Below, one piece after another: positions 1 through 5,792 of a DNA stretch of 6,734 nt. Below the pieces are notes generated by a model. The model had not been told where the DNA came from, searched no databases, and saw nothing but the letters and a program-made list of their open reading frames with translations. Numbering within the stretch: the stretch's first letter is position 1; each line of letters starts with the position of its first letter. The stretch comes from Planctomycetota bacterium (GTDB lineage: Bacteria > Planctomycetota > PUPC01 > DSUN01). The stretch is from contig VGYW01000445.1 of the NCBI GenBank assembly GCA_016872875.1, positions 1-6,734 of the forward strand, written 5' to 3'. The translations under genes and the position numbers were made by a program.

Positions 1-92
1 CCCCATTCGGGGGCTCCCCCGTGGTTGGGGGCCTACCCAGGGCTCCCTTCGGTCGCCCTGGGCTACGGCTCGCCCGCCCCCGTTCGGGGGCT
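1..92. repeat. Cluster of GC-rich inverted repeats (hairpin array)
   Basis: No gene is visible here. Three stem-loops follow one another: CCCCC/GGGGG at 16-20 and 27-31; CCCAGGGC/GCCCTGGG at 36-43 and 55-62, a perfect 8-bp stem; and GCCCCC/GGGGGC at 76-81 and 86-91 around a GTTC loop. The window opens with a similar CCCC-ATTC-GGGG hairpin (1-12), probably another unit cut by the window edge. The tetraloop hairpins and the repeated GGGGGCT and GGGCTACGGCT-like strings suggest a multi-unit palindromic intergenic repeat, like REP-type elements. No T-tract follows, so an intrinsic terminator is less likely, though the cluster could still block upstream transcription or stabilise an upstream mRNA 3' end. 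Confidence 0.6.
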
Positions 93-114
93 ACAGGGAG
101 CACATTACTTTCGC

Positions 115-120
115 AGAGGT
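115..120 (+). promoter_or_regulatory. Ribosome binding site for the 127 GTG start
   Basis: AGAGGT lies six bases before the GTG at 127. An in-frame TAA at 124-126 directly precedes that GTG, so no longer start is possible in this frame. No convincing -35/-10 pair is visible in the 35 bases between the hairpin cluster and the start, so the promoter may lie left of the window. Confidence 0.55.
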
Positions 121-126
121 CAATAA

Positions 127-1380
127 GTGAAGAAAATAGATCTGGCACCTATCGCTTTGGCCGCCGCCGTGGCATGCTGGCCGGCCGGGCATGGCAGGGC
201 GGAGGACAAGCCGGCGCCGCAAGCCCCAGCAGCGGCGGACCTGGATAACCTGCCCCTGGTCATCTTCGACGACAGCGTCGGCGACTGGGTGGTGGACCGC
301 TTCGCGGGCAACACCATGGCCGGCCCCTGGCTCTACCAGGGGCCGGCGCTCGAGGCCGGCGGGCTCCACCCCAACCGCACCCCAGGCGAGTGCGTGGCGA
401 CGCCCGACGGCACGGTGTACATCATGTGCGCCCTGAACGGCGGGTCGTTCGCCAAGCTGGTGGAGGTGGCCCCCGACGGCACGCTTCGCCTCTTGATGGG
501 CGACAAGGGCCTGCTCGAGGGGCCGATGGAGCTGTGCCGGGCGGGCCATCCGGTCTGGAGCCCGAGGGAGAAGACGCTCTATCTCGGCGGCCTCAACTGC
601 CTTCGCAAGGTGGTGCAGAAGCCCGACGGCTCGAGCTGGGTGGAAGTGGTCGCCGGCGTCCCGGGCAAGGCCGGCCGGCAGGACGGGCCGGCGAAGGAGG
701 CGACGTTTCAGTCGTGGTACCGGGGCGCGGTCTGCAACTCCCGCGGGACGATCTTCTGGCTCGAAGACCGGGGCCTGCGGCGGATTGAAAACGGGATGGT
801 TTCGTCCGTGCCGCTCAAGTTCACGGAGGAAGCCAAGAGCTTCAATTCCATCCACCACCAGAACCTGTTGACCCTCGGCGAAAACGACGACACGCTCTAC
901 ATCAGCGACACCTATGGCCCCGGGCACCAGCGCGTTCTCAGGTGCGACCTGACGACCGGCACGCTGACCCGAGTCTGCGGCATCACTGCCGCCGGCGGCG
1001 ACCCGCACAAACGCCGGGGAAAAGAGGCCGACGGCCCAGCCCTCACCCACGCCTCCGACAACTCCGGCATGTGGGGCCACTACGACCCGTTCCACAGGGC
1101 CATCTGGATCAACGGCCCCGACGCGCAGCGCCTGCGCTGGCTGAAGCTCGACGGCGACGGATGGGTCCGGACCGTGATAGGCGCCTTGAGGCCGGACACC
1201 AGGCCCCTGCGGCTCGGACCCCGCGAGCTCAACGGCGTCGGCATCCCAGGCGAGCAGTTCATTTCCGACAGATACAACTACTACGCGGGCACGGACTCAA
1301 GGGGCGGACTCTACATCATCAGGTGGACGGATACGACCGGAGTCTGGCGGGCGCACAACAGGAAGGAGGCGAAGCCGTGA
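127..1380 (+). CDS. Secreted NHL-like β-propeller protein
   Basis: A 417-residue protein with a probable Sec signal peptide: KK at the N-terminus, a hydrophobic core at about residues 6-20, and a possible cleavage after GHGRA near residue 25. An Ala/Pro-rich linker (28-38) follows. The rest reads as a six- to seven-bladed propeller of NHL type. Blade-like signatures include GECVATPDGTVYI (87-99), AGVPGKAGRQDGPAKEATF (176-194) followed by AVCNSRGTIFWLED (201-214), DDTLYISDTYG (254-264), and a second G-rich DGPAL turn at 302-306. The AG..G..DGPA..A.F pattern is the usual inter-blade segment of NHL proteins. No catalytic motif is visible, so a binding or scaffolding role in the periplasm or at the surface is inferred. 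The stop TGA overlaps the next gene's GTG, which implies co-translation. The substrate is unknown. The GTG start is forced by the preceding TAA. Confidence 0.85.
   Translation: MKKIDLAPIALAAAVACWPAGHGRAEDKPAPQAPAAADLDNLPLVIFDDSVGDWVVDRFAGNTMAGPWLYQGPALEAGGLHPNRTPGECVATPDGTVYIMCALNGGSFAKLVEVAPDGTLRLLMGDKGLLEGPMELCRAGHPVWSPREKTLYLGGLNCLRKVVQKPDGSSWVEVVAGVPGKAGRQDGPAKEATFQSWYRGAVCNSRGTIFWLEDRGLRRIENGMVSSVPLKFTEEAKSFNSIHHQNLLTLGENDDTLYISDTYGPGHQRVLRCDLTTGTLTRVCGITAAGGDPHKRRGKEADGPALTHASDNSGMWGHYDPFHRAIWINGPDAQRLRWLKLDGDGWVRTVIGALRPDTRPLRLGPRELNGVGIPGEQFISDRYNYYAGTDSRGGLYIIRWTDTTGVWRAHNRKEAKP
1360..1369 (+). promoter_or_regulatory. Ribosome binding site inside the upstream gene's 3' end
   Basis: AGGAAGGAGG ends seven bases before GTG 1377. 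This strong site decides the start of the second operon gene, although the open frame extends upstream to 942. A signal peptide beginning exactly at this GTG agrees with the choice. Confidence 0.8.
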
Positions 1381-2702
1381 AGGCAATCCTGCTTCCTGTT
1401 GCGGTGTTGTTGGGCGCAGTGGGTGTCTGGGGATCGGCGGGAGAGGACGCTGCGGCGCCGGCGGGCGCGCTCAATGTGGGCGACGAGGTGGCCCTCATGG
1501 CCGATGGCCCCGGCAGGACCATGCGCTCCTTCCCCGCCGTCGGCTTCGGGAAGGGTGTCTTCCTGGCCGCCTGGCAGGAGGGTTGGCAGGGCAAGGGAGG
1601 CAGCTCCCGCATCTACGTGGCTCGGGTCGGGCTGGACGGGAAGCCACTCGACCCCAAAGGCATCGAGATCGCGCCCTGCAAGACGGGGGTGCAGGAGTAT
1701 CCGCGGGTGGCCTTCTCCGGCGGAGTGTTCCTGGTGGTCTGGCACGACATGCGCAACGGCAAGGACTGCGACGTGCTCGCGGCGCTGGTTTCGCCCGAGG
1801 GGAAGGTGCTCGACGCCGACCCCATCGCCATCGCCGCCGGCCCGCGCACCCAGGCCATGCCGGACGTGGCCGCCGACGACAAGGGCTTCATGGCCGTCTG
1901 GCACGCCTTCCAGGGCGAGGAGGTCTTCCCGAAGCTCTTCGCGGCGCGGGTCGGCCCGGACGGCTCCCGGGGCGAGCCCGTGGCCGTGACCGATGGCGCC
2001 AGCCCCCGAATCGCCTGGAACGGCAGCGAGCACCTGGTTATCTACTCAATGAATCGGGGCAAGCGCTGGCTGCGCATGGACAGGGCTGGAAAGGCCCTGT
2101 GGAACCCGAGCGCCCGCTCGTGGAGCGACAGCATAGAGGGCGACCCCCTCTGCTCCACCTGCGGCCTGTCCAGCGATAGGGGATGGCTGATCGTGTACCA
2201 CGGCGGACTGCCCAATTGGTGGTATCGCAGCGTCGCCATCCAGCGGGCCGCCAGGATCACCCCCGAGGGCAAGAAGGAGGCGCCGGGGGATACCAGCGGG
2301 AACTACGGGCCGAAGGGAGGCGTCCCGCCGGAAAACTGGCTCGACACGAGCTTCGGCAAGAAGACCCAGGCGAACGTGGGCGGCTCCGCCAATACCCCCT
2401 CGGTGTTCCCGTATGGCGGCAGCGCTCTAGCCTCGGATGGCAAGTGCTGCGTGGTGGTCTGGCAGCGCTACCAGATGGGGGGAGCGAGCAACATGGAAAT
2501 GGCCAACGGAGATATCCTGGCCTCGCGCCTGGACAGTTGGAGGCCGCTGGACAAGGACGGCGTGCCCGTGGCGGCGAGCGCGGCCGAGGAGATCAACCCC
2601 GCCCTGGCCGGCAACGGCGCCGGCCGCCTGCTGTGCGTCTACGAGAAGGTGGAAGACGGCAAGACCCGCATAGCGGCGCGCACGCTCCAGACGGATAAGT
2701 GA
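1377..2702 (+). CDS. Secreted seven-bladed propeller-like protein with VxxW blade repeats
   Basis: A 441-residue protein that starts with GTG and overlaps the upstream stop by four bases (GTGA). It has a clear signal peptide: one Lys, then a hydrophobic stretch at residues 4-18, with likely cleavage after GSA near residue 21. The mature part is built from about seven repeats of 45-55 residues. Their shared pattern is P-x-V-A-x(3-5)-G-x-F-L-V-V-W, then a short polar loop, an (A/V)-A-x-V strand, DG or EG plus K, and an I-x-I/V strand. Copies begin near residues 53, 109, 162, 210, 258, 341 and 408. Clear examples are VFLVVWHDMRNGKDCD (117-132), FMAVWHAF (171-178) and CCVVVWQRYQ (357-366). Such repeats are known from exported bacterial propeller proteins, usually annotated as hypothetical. 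No catalytic residues stand out. Blade 5 carries a CSTC pair (259-262), and CC occurs at 357-358. The role is unknown; it is probably made together with the preceding NHL-like protein. Confidence 0.85.
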   Translation: MKAILLPVAVLLGAVGVWGSAGEDAAAPAGALNVGDEVALMADGPGRTMRSFPAVGFGKGVFLAAWQEGWQGKGGSSRIYVARVGLDGKPLDPKGIEIAPCKTGVQEYPRVAFSGGVFLVVWHDMRNGKDCDVLAALVSPEGKVLDADPIAIAAGPRTQAMPDVAADDKGFMAVWHAFQGEEVFPKLFAARVGPDGSRGEPVAVTDGASPRIAWNGSEHLVIYSMNRGKRWLRMDRAGKALWNPSARSWSDSIEGDPLCSTCGLSSDRGWLIVYHGGLPNWWYRSVAIQRAARITPEGKKEAPGDTSGNYGPKGGVPPENWLDTSFGKKTQANVGGSANTPSVFPYGGSALASDGKCCVVVWQRYQMGGASNMEMANGDILASRLDSWRPLDKDGVPVAASAAEEINPALAGNGAGRLLCVYEKVEDGKTRIAARTLQTDK

Positions 2703-2721
2703 AAGGGATAGATTTGACACC
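2699..2721 (+). repeat. Short string resembling the start region of the first gene
   Basis: The 14 bases at 2708-2721 (ATAGATTTGACACC) match 12 of 14 bases at 136-149 (ATAGATCTGGCACC). Both are preceded by GTGAA at the same spacing, giving 17 of 23 identities over 2699-2721 against 127-149, with every difference a transition. This may be a degenerate interspersed repeat or coincidence. Confidence 0.25.
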
Positions 2722-2743
2722 CCACTACTCTTGCACGCTCGGG

Positions 2744-2786
2744 GAGGGCGCCCTCGACGCAGGGTGCATCCGCCTCGGAGAGGCGG
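2744..2786. terminator. Hairpins between convergent genes, possible bidirectional terminator
   Basis: The convergent gap holds a perfect 12-bp palindrome, GAGGGCGCCCTC (2744-2755), and a 7-bp stem with a 3-base loop, CCGCCTC-GGA-GAGGCGG (2770-2786). The second abuts the stop codon of the minus-strand gene. Outer bases GCAC (2733-2736) and GTGC (2764-2767) can also pair. Neither hairpin is followed by a T-tract on either strand, so this is a plausible but unproven termination region. Confidence 0.35.
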
Positions 2787-2787
2787 G

Positions 2788-5604
2788 CTACTTCACCAGG
2801 ATGGAATCGAAGATGTTCCAGGGCTCGAAGAGGCTGATTGCGCCGCGGTCGGGCAGGCCGATGTAGAGTGCCATGCCCATCTCCTCGCCGGCCCTCAGGC
2901 TCAGGCCGCACATCTCGTTGCGGGGGCAGGCGAACTCGAAGTAGGCGGCGCCGCCCTTCTTGCTCGCCGCGAAGGGGTAGGCCTCGGGCTTGACGAACTC
3001 ATGCTTGTCGTCGAACCAGGGCCAGCGGCCCAGGTTGCAGTAGTGCATGCGGACGTTGGCCTTCTGCGGCACGCCGTCGGGGCCGGGGGCGAATTCGCCG
3101 TAGACGTTGTCGCCCCCCGCGTAGAAGCCGTCGGCGTCCTGGTCCACAACGAGGGTGATGCGCCGCCAAGCACCCTCGATGGTCCATGCGTAGTAGAGGA
3201 ACTCCTTGTCCCACCGTGCCCAGCCTCGGAGCTTGATCCCCTCGTGGTCGAGCCAGTAGTCGGGCGTCTCACCCCACTCGGAGAGGCGGCCATCCACCTT
3301 GGCCGTGCCGTGGCGGATTTCGGGCTTGAAGGGGTAGAGGGGATACTTGTCCTTGCCGTCGGGCACGCCGTCGTGGTCGGAATCCGGGTTTGTGGGGTCG
3401 GGGACGAACCACTTTCCTGGGACGCGCTTGCGGATGTCGGCGTTGAGGGCCGTGACCCAACGGCTGACGAGGACCTCGCCCATGTCGTCGAGGCCGTCGC
3501 CATCCGTGTCGGCCCGCTTGGGGCTCGATCCGAAGCGCTGCTCGTCGAGGGGCAGCCGGGGGTCGGCGTCGGGGATGCCGTCGCCGTCCGCGTCGTCGGC
3601 CAGCGCTATTTCGCCGTAGAGGTTGCGGAAGTACTGGGCGGCGCTGAGACGGCGGACCTGCCACGCGATGCCGTCCCAGTGCTCGCCGTGGTCGTAGGCC
3701 GTGCACCACTGCCAGCCGGGGTATTGGGGGGAGAAGTGGCAGAAGACGTCGCGGTCGTCCTCCGTGTCGAGCCCGCTGTTGCCGTGCTGGCTCTCGAACT
3801 GGTGTTTGTATTCGTGGGTCATGAGCCAGGCGACGTCGGAGCCGCCGAGGAAGTGGCTGCGGCCTGGGACGGGCCACTCGACGCCCCAGGTGCCGCCGCC
3901 CGAGCCGGCGTAGTCCCAACGTTTCGCCCCGTCGTTCCAGTTGCGGACCGCCTCGCAGACGACCTGGCCGGCGTAGACCTCCTTCTCGCGCCCCTCGGCG
4001 GCGACGAGCTTCTTGAGCGACTCGTCGTGGTTGGCCCGCGGCAGCTTCATCAACTCCGGGCAGTCGGGGCGGTCCCGTCCCGTCCGGCACAGCGTCTCGT
4101 CAATGTAGATGTCGCAATCCATCCAGTACCGCATCGAGGAGTTGCACCAGTAGAAGAGCTGCGATTCGGCGAATGCCTTGCGATAGAGCTTGATCTCCGC
4201 CGTCGGCATGGGCGGGGGCGCCGCCGTGTCGGGCTTCACCGTGTCAAGGTTCACGATGTTGGTGAGGAGCAAGACCTTGACTGGGATTCGGACGCAGGCG
4301 GTCTTGCCCCTGGGCGGGAGTGTGGCGAAGGCGAACTCGCGGGTGTAGCCGGAGGCGGGGATGGTGCGCATCATGGGGCACGAGAGGCGGTAGTAGTAGC
4401 GGGTGCCGGCCTCGAGGCCCTTCAGGGCGAGCTCGTGGACAGTGGCCGGCCTGCCGCGTGGTGGCACCTCGATGATGTCGGCGGTCTCCCAGGGCTTCTC
4501 GTGGCCGGGCGTGCGCTCGGGGTGGCCGCTCTTGCGGAGGCGGACGGCGGGGCTGATCGGCTGGGGGGTCTCCCAGGCGAGCGTCGCGCCGTCGCGTGCG
4601 AGCTTGACGGCGCGCGGGCTGCCGGGCAGCTTTAGGTCGGGCGGGAAGACCACTACGCGGTTGTTCCCCGCATCGGCCAGCGCAATGTCCCCGTTGGGCG
4701 CGACCGCGATGTCCATCAGGTCGCGGATGTTCCCGTATAGGCCGCCGGTGAGGGTCATCGCGCTCTGGCTCTTGTTCGTCAGGCCGCCGCGGTTGTCGAA
4801 GATGAGGACGTTTCCGAAGCCCGTGTTGCACCCGAGGAGGCGGCCCTGGGCGTCGCCCGTGATGCCCTTCGTGACCCACCAGCCCCACACGATGCCGGTC
4901 TCTTCGGGGCGGCGCTTGATCTCGCCCGTGGCGGAATCGTAGTCGAGCACCTCGGCCCGGCAGTTCCAGCCGTTCGCCACAAAGAGCCGCTTCAGGGCCT
5001 TGTCGTAGAAGACCCCGCCCGGCTCGTTGAACTGCCCGGGGTCGGTCCGCTCCCAGTTCTTCGGCGTCTTCTTGCCCTCCTTGTCGGGCTTCACGAGCTC
5101 GATGGGCATCGGCCCCGTGCGGTTGGCAAGCGTGAAGACGTGTTTCCCCTCGCGGTCGAACACCTGGAGCCTGTGGTTCCCCGTGTCGGTCACGATGATA
5201 TGGCCGTTTTCGTCCGTGGCGACTTTCGTTGGTGCGCGGAACTGCCCGTCGCCCTCGCCGCCTTTGGGCTCGCCGATGGCCTTGAGCGGCTTGCCCGCCC
5301 TGTCGAGCACCTGCACGCGGTTATTCCCCGCATCGGCCACGACGATTCGCCCCTGGGCATCGAAGGCCACATCGGTGGGTCGGGTGAATTGCCCCGGCTC
5401 CCGCCCTTCGGAGCCGATGGTTTGGGCGAGCTTCAGCTCCGTCGAAAAAACGAGGATGCGGTGGTTATTGCTGTCGGCCACATAGAGCCGCCCCTCGCTG
5501 TCGTAGCCCAGCCCCTCGGGCCGGTTGAGCTGCACCTCGCCCGCGAACGACGCTACGCCCGCAACAAGCAGGCCAGCAAGCACACAGCCGTGGGCACGTC
5601 GCAT
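2788..5604 (-). CDS. Secreted mosaic protein: NHL propeller, FN3-like, HExxH metallopeptidase-like, Ca-binding repeats, CBM9/DOMON-like
   Basis: A 938-residue protein. ATG 5604 is chosen because AAAGGAGA lies seven bases upstream and a signal peptide follows at once (hydrophobic 7-20, likely cleavage after SFA at residue 21); the frame stays open to 5682. Domains in order: six NHL blades (25-322) with motifs such as LYVADSNNHRILVF (40-53) and IVVADAGNNRVQVL (87-100); an FN3-like domain (326-430) ending LEAGTRYYYRL; and a Trp- and Cys-rich region (435-665) with HEYKHQFESQH at 597-607. That string fits HExxH, with E598 as likely catalytic base and H597/H601 as zinc ligands. H607 stands where metzincins place their third His, but Glu replaces the usual Gly and no Met-turn is evident. 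Thrombospondin-type-3-like calcium repeats follow (DADGDGIPDAD 671-681, DTDGDGLDD 699-707, DSDHDGVPDGKD 741-752). The end (762-938) opens with VDGRLSEW, as CBM9/DOMON-like domains do. A secreted protein-, glycan- or surface-binding hydrolase is inferred. The substrate is unknown and peptidase activity is unproven. Confidence 0.88.
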   Translation of the reverse strand: MRRAHGCVLAGLLVAGVASFAGEVQLNRPEGLGYDSEGRLYVADSNNHRILVFSTELKLAQTIGSEGREPGQFTRPTDVAFDAQGRIVVADAGNNRVQVLDRAGKPLKAIGEPKGGEGDGQFRAPTKVATDENGHIIVTDTGNHRLQVFDREGKHVFTLANRTGPMPIELVKPDKEGKKTPKNWERTDPGQFNEPGGVFYDKALKRLFVANGWNCRAEVLDYDSATGEIKRRPEETGIVWGWWVTKGITGDAQGRLLGCNTGFGNVLIFDNRGGLTNKSQSAMTLTGGLYGNIRDLMDIAVAPNGDIALADAGNNRVVVFPPDLKLPGSPRAVKLARDGATLAWETPQPISPAVRLRKSGHPERTPGHEKPWETADIIEVPPRGRPATVHELALKGLEAGTRYYYRLSCPMMRTIPASGYTREFAFATLPPRGKTACVRIPVKVLLLTNIVNLDTVKPDTAAPPPMPTAEIKLYRKAFAESQLFYWCNSSMRYWMDCDIYIDETLCRTGRDRPDCPELMKLPRANHDESLKKLVAAEGREKEVYAGQVVCEAVRNWNDGAKRWDYAGSGGGTWGVEWPVPGRSHFLGGSDVAWLMTHEYKHQFESQHGNSGLDTEDDRDVFCHFSPQYPGWQWCTAYDHGEHWDGIAWQVRRLSAAQYFRNLYGEIALADDADGDGIPDADPRLPLDEQRFGSSPKRADTDGDGLDDMGEVLVSRWVTALNADIRKRVPGKWFVPDPTNPDSDHDGVPDGKDKYPLYPFKPEIRHGTAKVDGRLSEWGETPDYWLDHEGIKLRGWARWDKEFLYYAWTIEGAWRRITLVVDQDADGFYAGGDNVYGEFAPGPDGVPQKANVRMHYCNLGRWPWFDDKHEFVKPEAYPFAASKKGGAAYFEFACPRNEMCGLSLRAGEEMGMALYIGLPDRGAISLFEPWNIFDSILVK

Positions 5605-5610
5605 CGGGCT

Positions 5611-5618
5611 TCTCCTTT
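5611..5618 (-). promoter_or_regulatory. Ribosome binding site of the mosaic gene
   Basis: On the minus strand AAAGGAGA ends seven bases before ATG 5604. It selects this start over the open frame reaching 5682; the 26 extra residues of the longer version are Arg/Gln-rich and would bury the signal peptide. Confidence 0.8.
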
Positions 5619-5644
5619 CAGAGGGATGGCCTTGTTGCTGAGCC

Positions 5645-5673
5645 AGATTACGCCGACGCCCGCCGCGTGTCAA
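5645..5673 (-). promoter_or_regulatory. σ70-type promoter of the mosaic gene
   Basis: On the minus strand a perfect TTGACA (5673-5668) is followed by exactly 17 bases and then TAATCT (5650-5645). The -10 box keeps only the T, A and final T of the consensus. Predicted transcription would start near 5638, giving a leader of roughly 35 bases that contains the ribosome binding site. Confidence 0.55.
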
Positions 5674-5692
5674 GGTGGCCACGCCTTTGACA
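5668..5692. promoter_or_regulatory. Inverted -35 pair, possible operator between divergent promoters
   Basis: TGTCAAGG (5668-5675) and CCTTTGACA (5684-5692) are inverted copies that differ by one inserted T. Between them sits a perfect 8-bp palindrome, GTGGCCAC (5675-5682). The two arms are themselves the -35 hexamers of the promoters facing left and right, so the symmetry may come partly from the promoters. A dimeric regulator bound here would control both directions; no regulator gene is present in the window. Confidence 0.35.
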
Positions 5693-5715
5693 GACCGTCC
5701 CGGCCGAGTTAGAGT
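5687..5715 (+). promoter_or_regulatory. σ70-type promoter facing right, without an intact gene
   Basis: A perfect TTGACA (5687-5692), a 17-base spacer and TAGAGT (5710-5715; four of six consensus positions). It lies 31 bases before the ATG at 5747, which has an excellent ribosome binding site. The whole initiation apparatus looks intact and strong, yet no gene follows. Confidence 0.6.
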
Positions 5716-5732
5716 CCGCGCTGGTCGACCTC

Positions 5733-5764
5733 AAGGAGGAAGAGCCATGGCAAAGCTGGCCTAG
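5733..5764 (+). pseudogene. Orphan start site: strong RBS and a five-codon frame, probable decapitated gene
   Basis: AAGGAGG (5733-5739) lies seven bases before ATG 5747. The frame reads ATG-GCA-AAG-CTG-GCC (MAKLA) and closes with tandem stops TAG-TGA (5762-5767). No other forward frame extends meaningfully past this point, because the minus-strand nuclease gene ends at 5793. With the consensus promoter at 5687-5715, this looks like the first bases of a well-expressed gene whose body was deleted or displaced, with the junction near 5760. The alternative is a genuine five-codon leader peptide or the 5' end of a non-coding transcript, but no attenuator-like structure is evident. Confidence 0.45.
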
Positions 5765-5792
5765 TGATTGCAGTGGAAAGACCCCACACGGT

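Noticed and set aside
91..1095. 334-codon open frame on the minus strand opposite the first propeller gene
   Set aside because: Arg/Ala/His-rich shadow product without motifs or a good ribosome binding site; the plus-strand frame has a signal peptide and NHL-like blades.
942..1376. Upstream extension of the second propeller gene to 942
   Set aside because: The extra 145 residues are Arg/Pro-rich, lie inside the first gene in another frame, and would precede a signal peptide. GTG 1377 has a strong ribosome binding site and the typical 4-base overlap.
2714..2742. TTGACA at 2714-2719 as a plus-strand promoter
   Set aside because: The hexamer 17 bases downstream is GCTCGG, with no alternative -10 nearby, and the region leads only into the antisense of the mosaic gene.
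2731..4635. 634-codon open frame on the plus strand opposite the mosaic gene
   Set aside because: It lies antisense to clear NHL-downstream, HExxH and calcium-repeat coding sequence. Its product is a low-complexity Val/Ala/Gly/Leu chain with no signal peptide or motif, as expected of a shadow frame in GC-rich DNA.
5605..5682. Longer N-terminus of the mosaic gene starting at 5682
   Set aside because: It would overlap the minus-strand promoter and add an Arg/Gln-rich stretch before the signal peptide; ATG 5604 has its own well-placed ribosome binding site.
5773..5787. GTGG-n7-CCAC hairpin as a terminator between the orphan start and the nuclease
   Set aside because: A 4-bp stem with no T-tract on either side is too weak to call.
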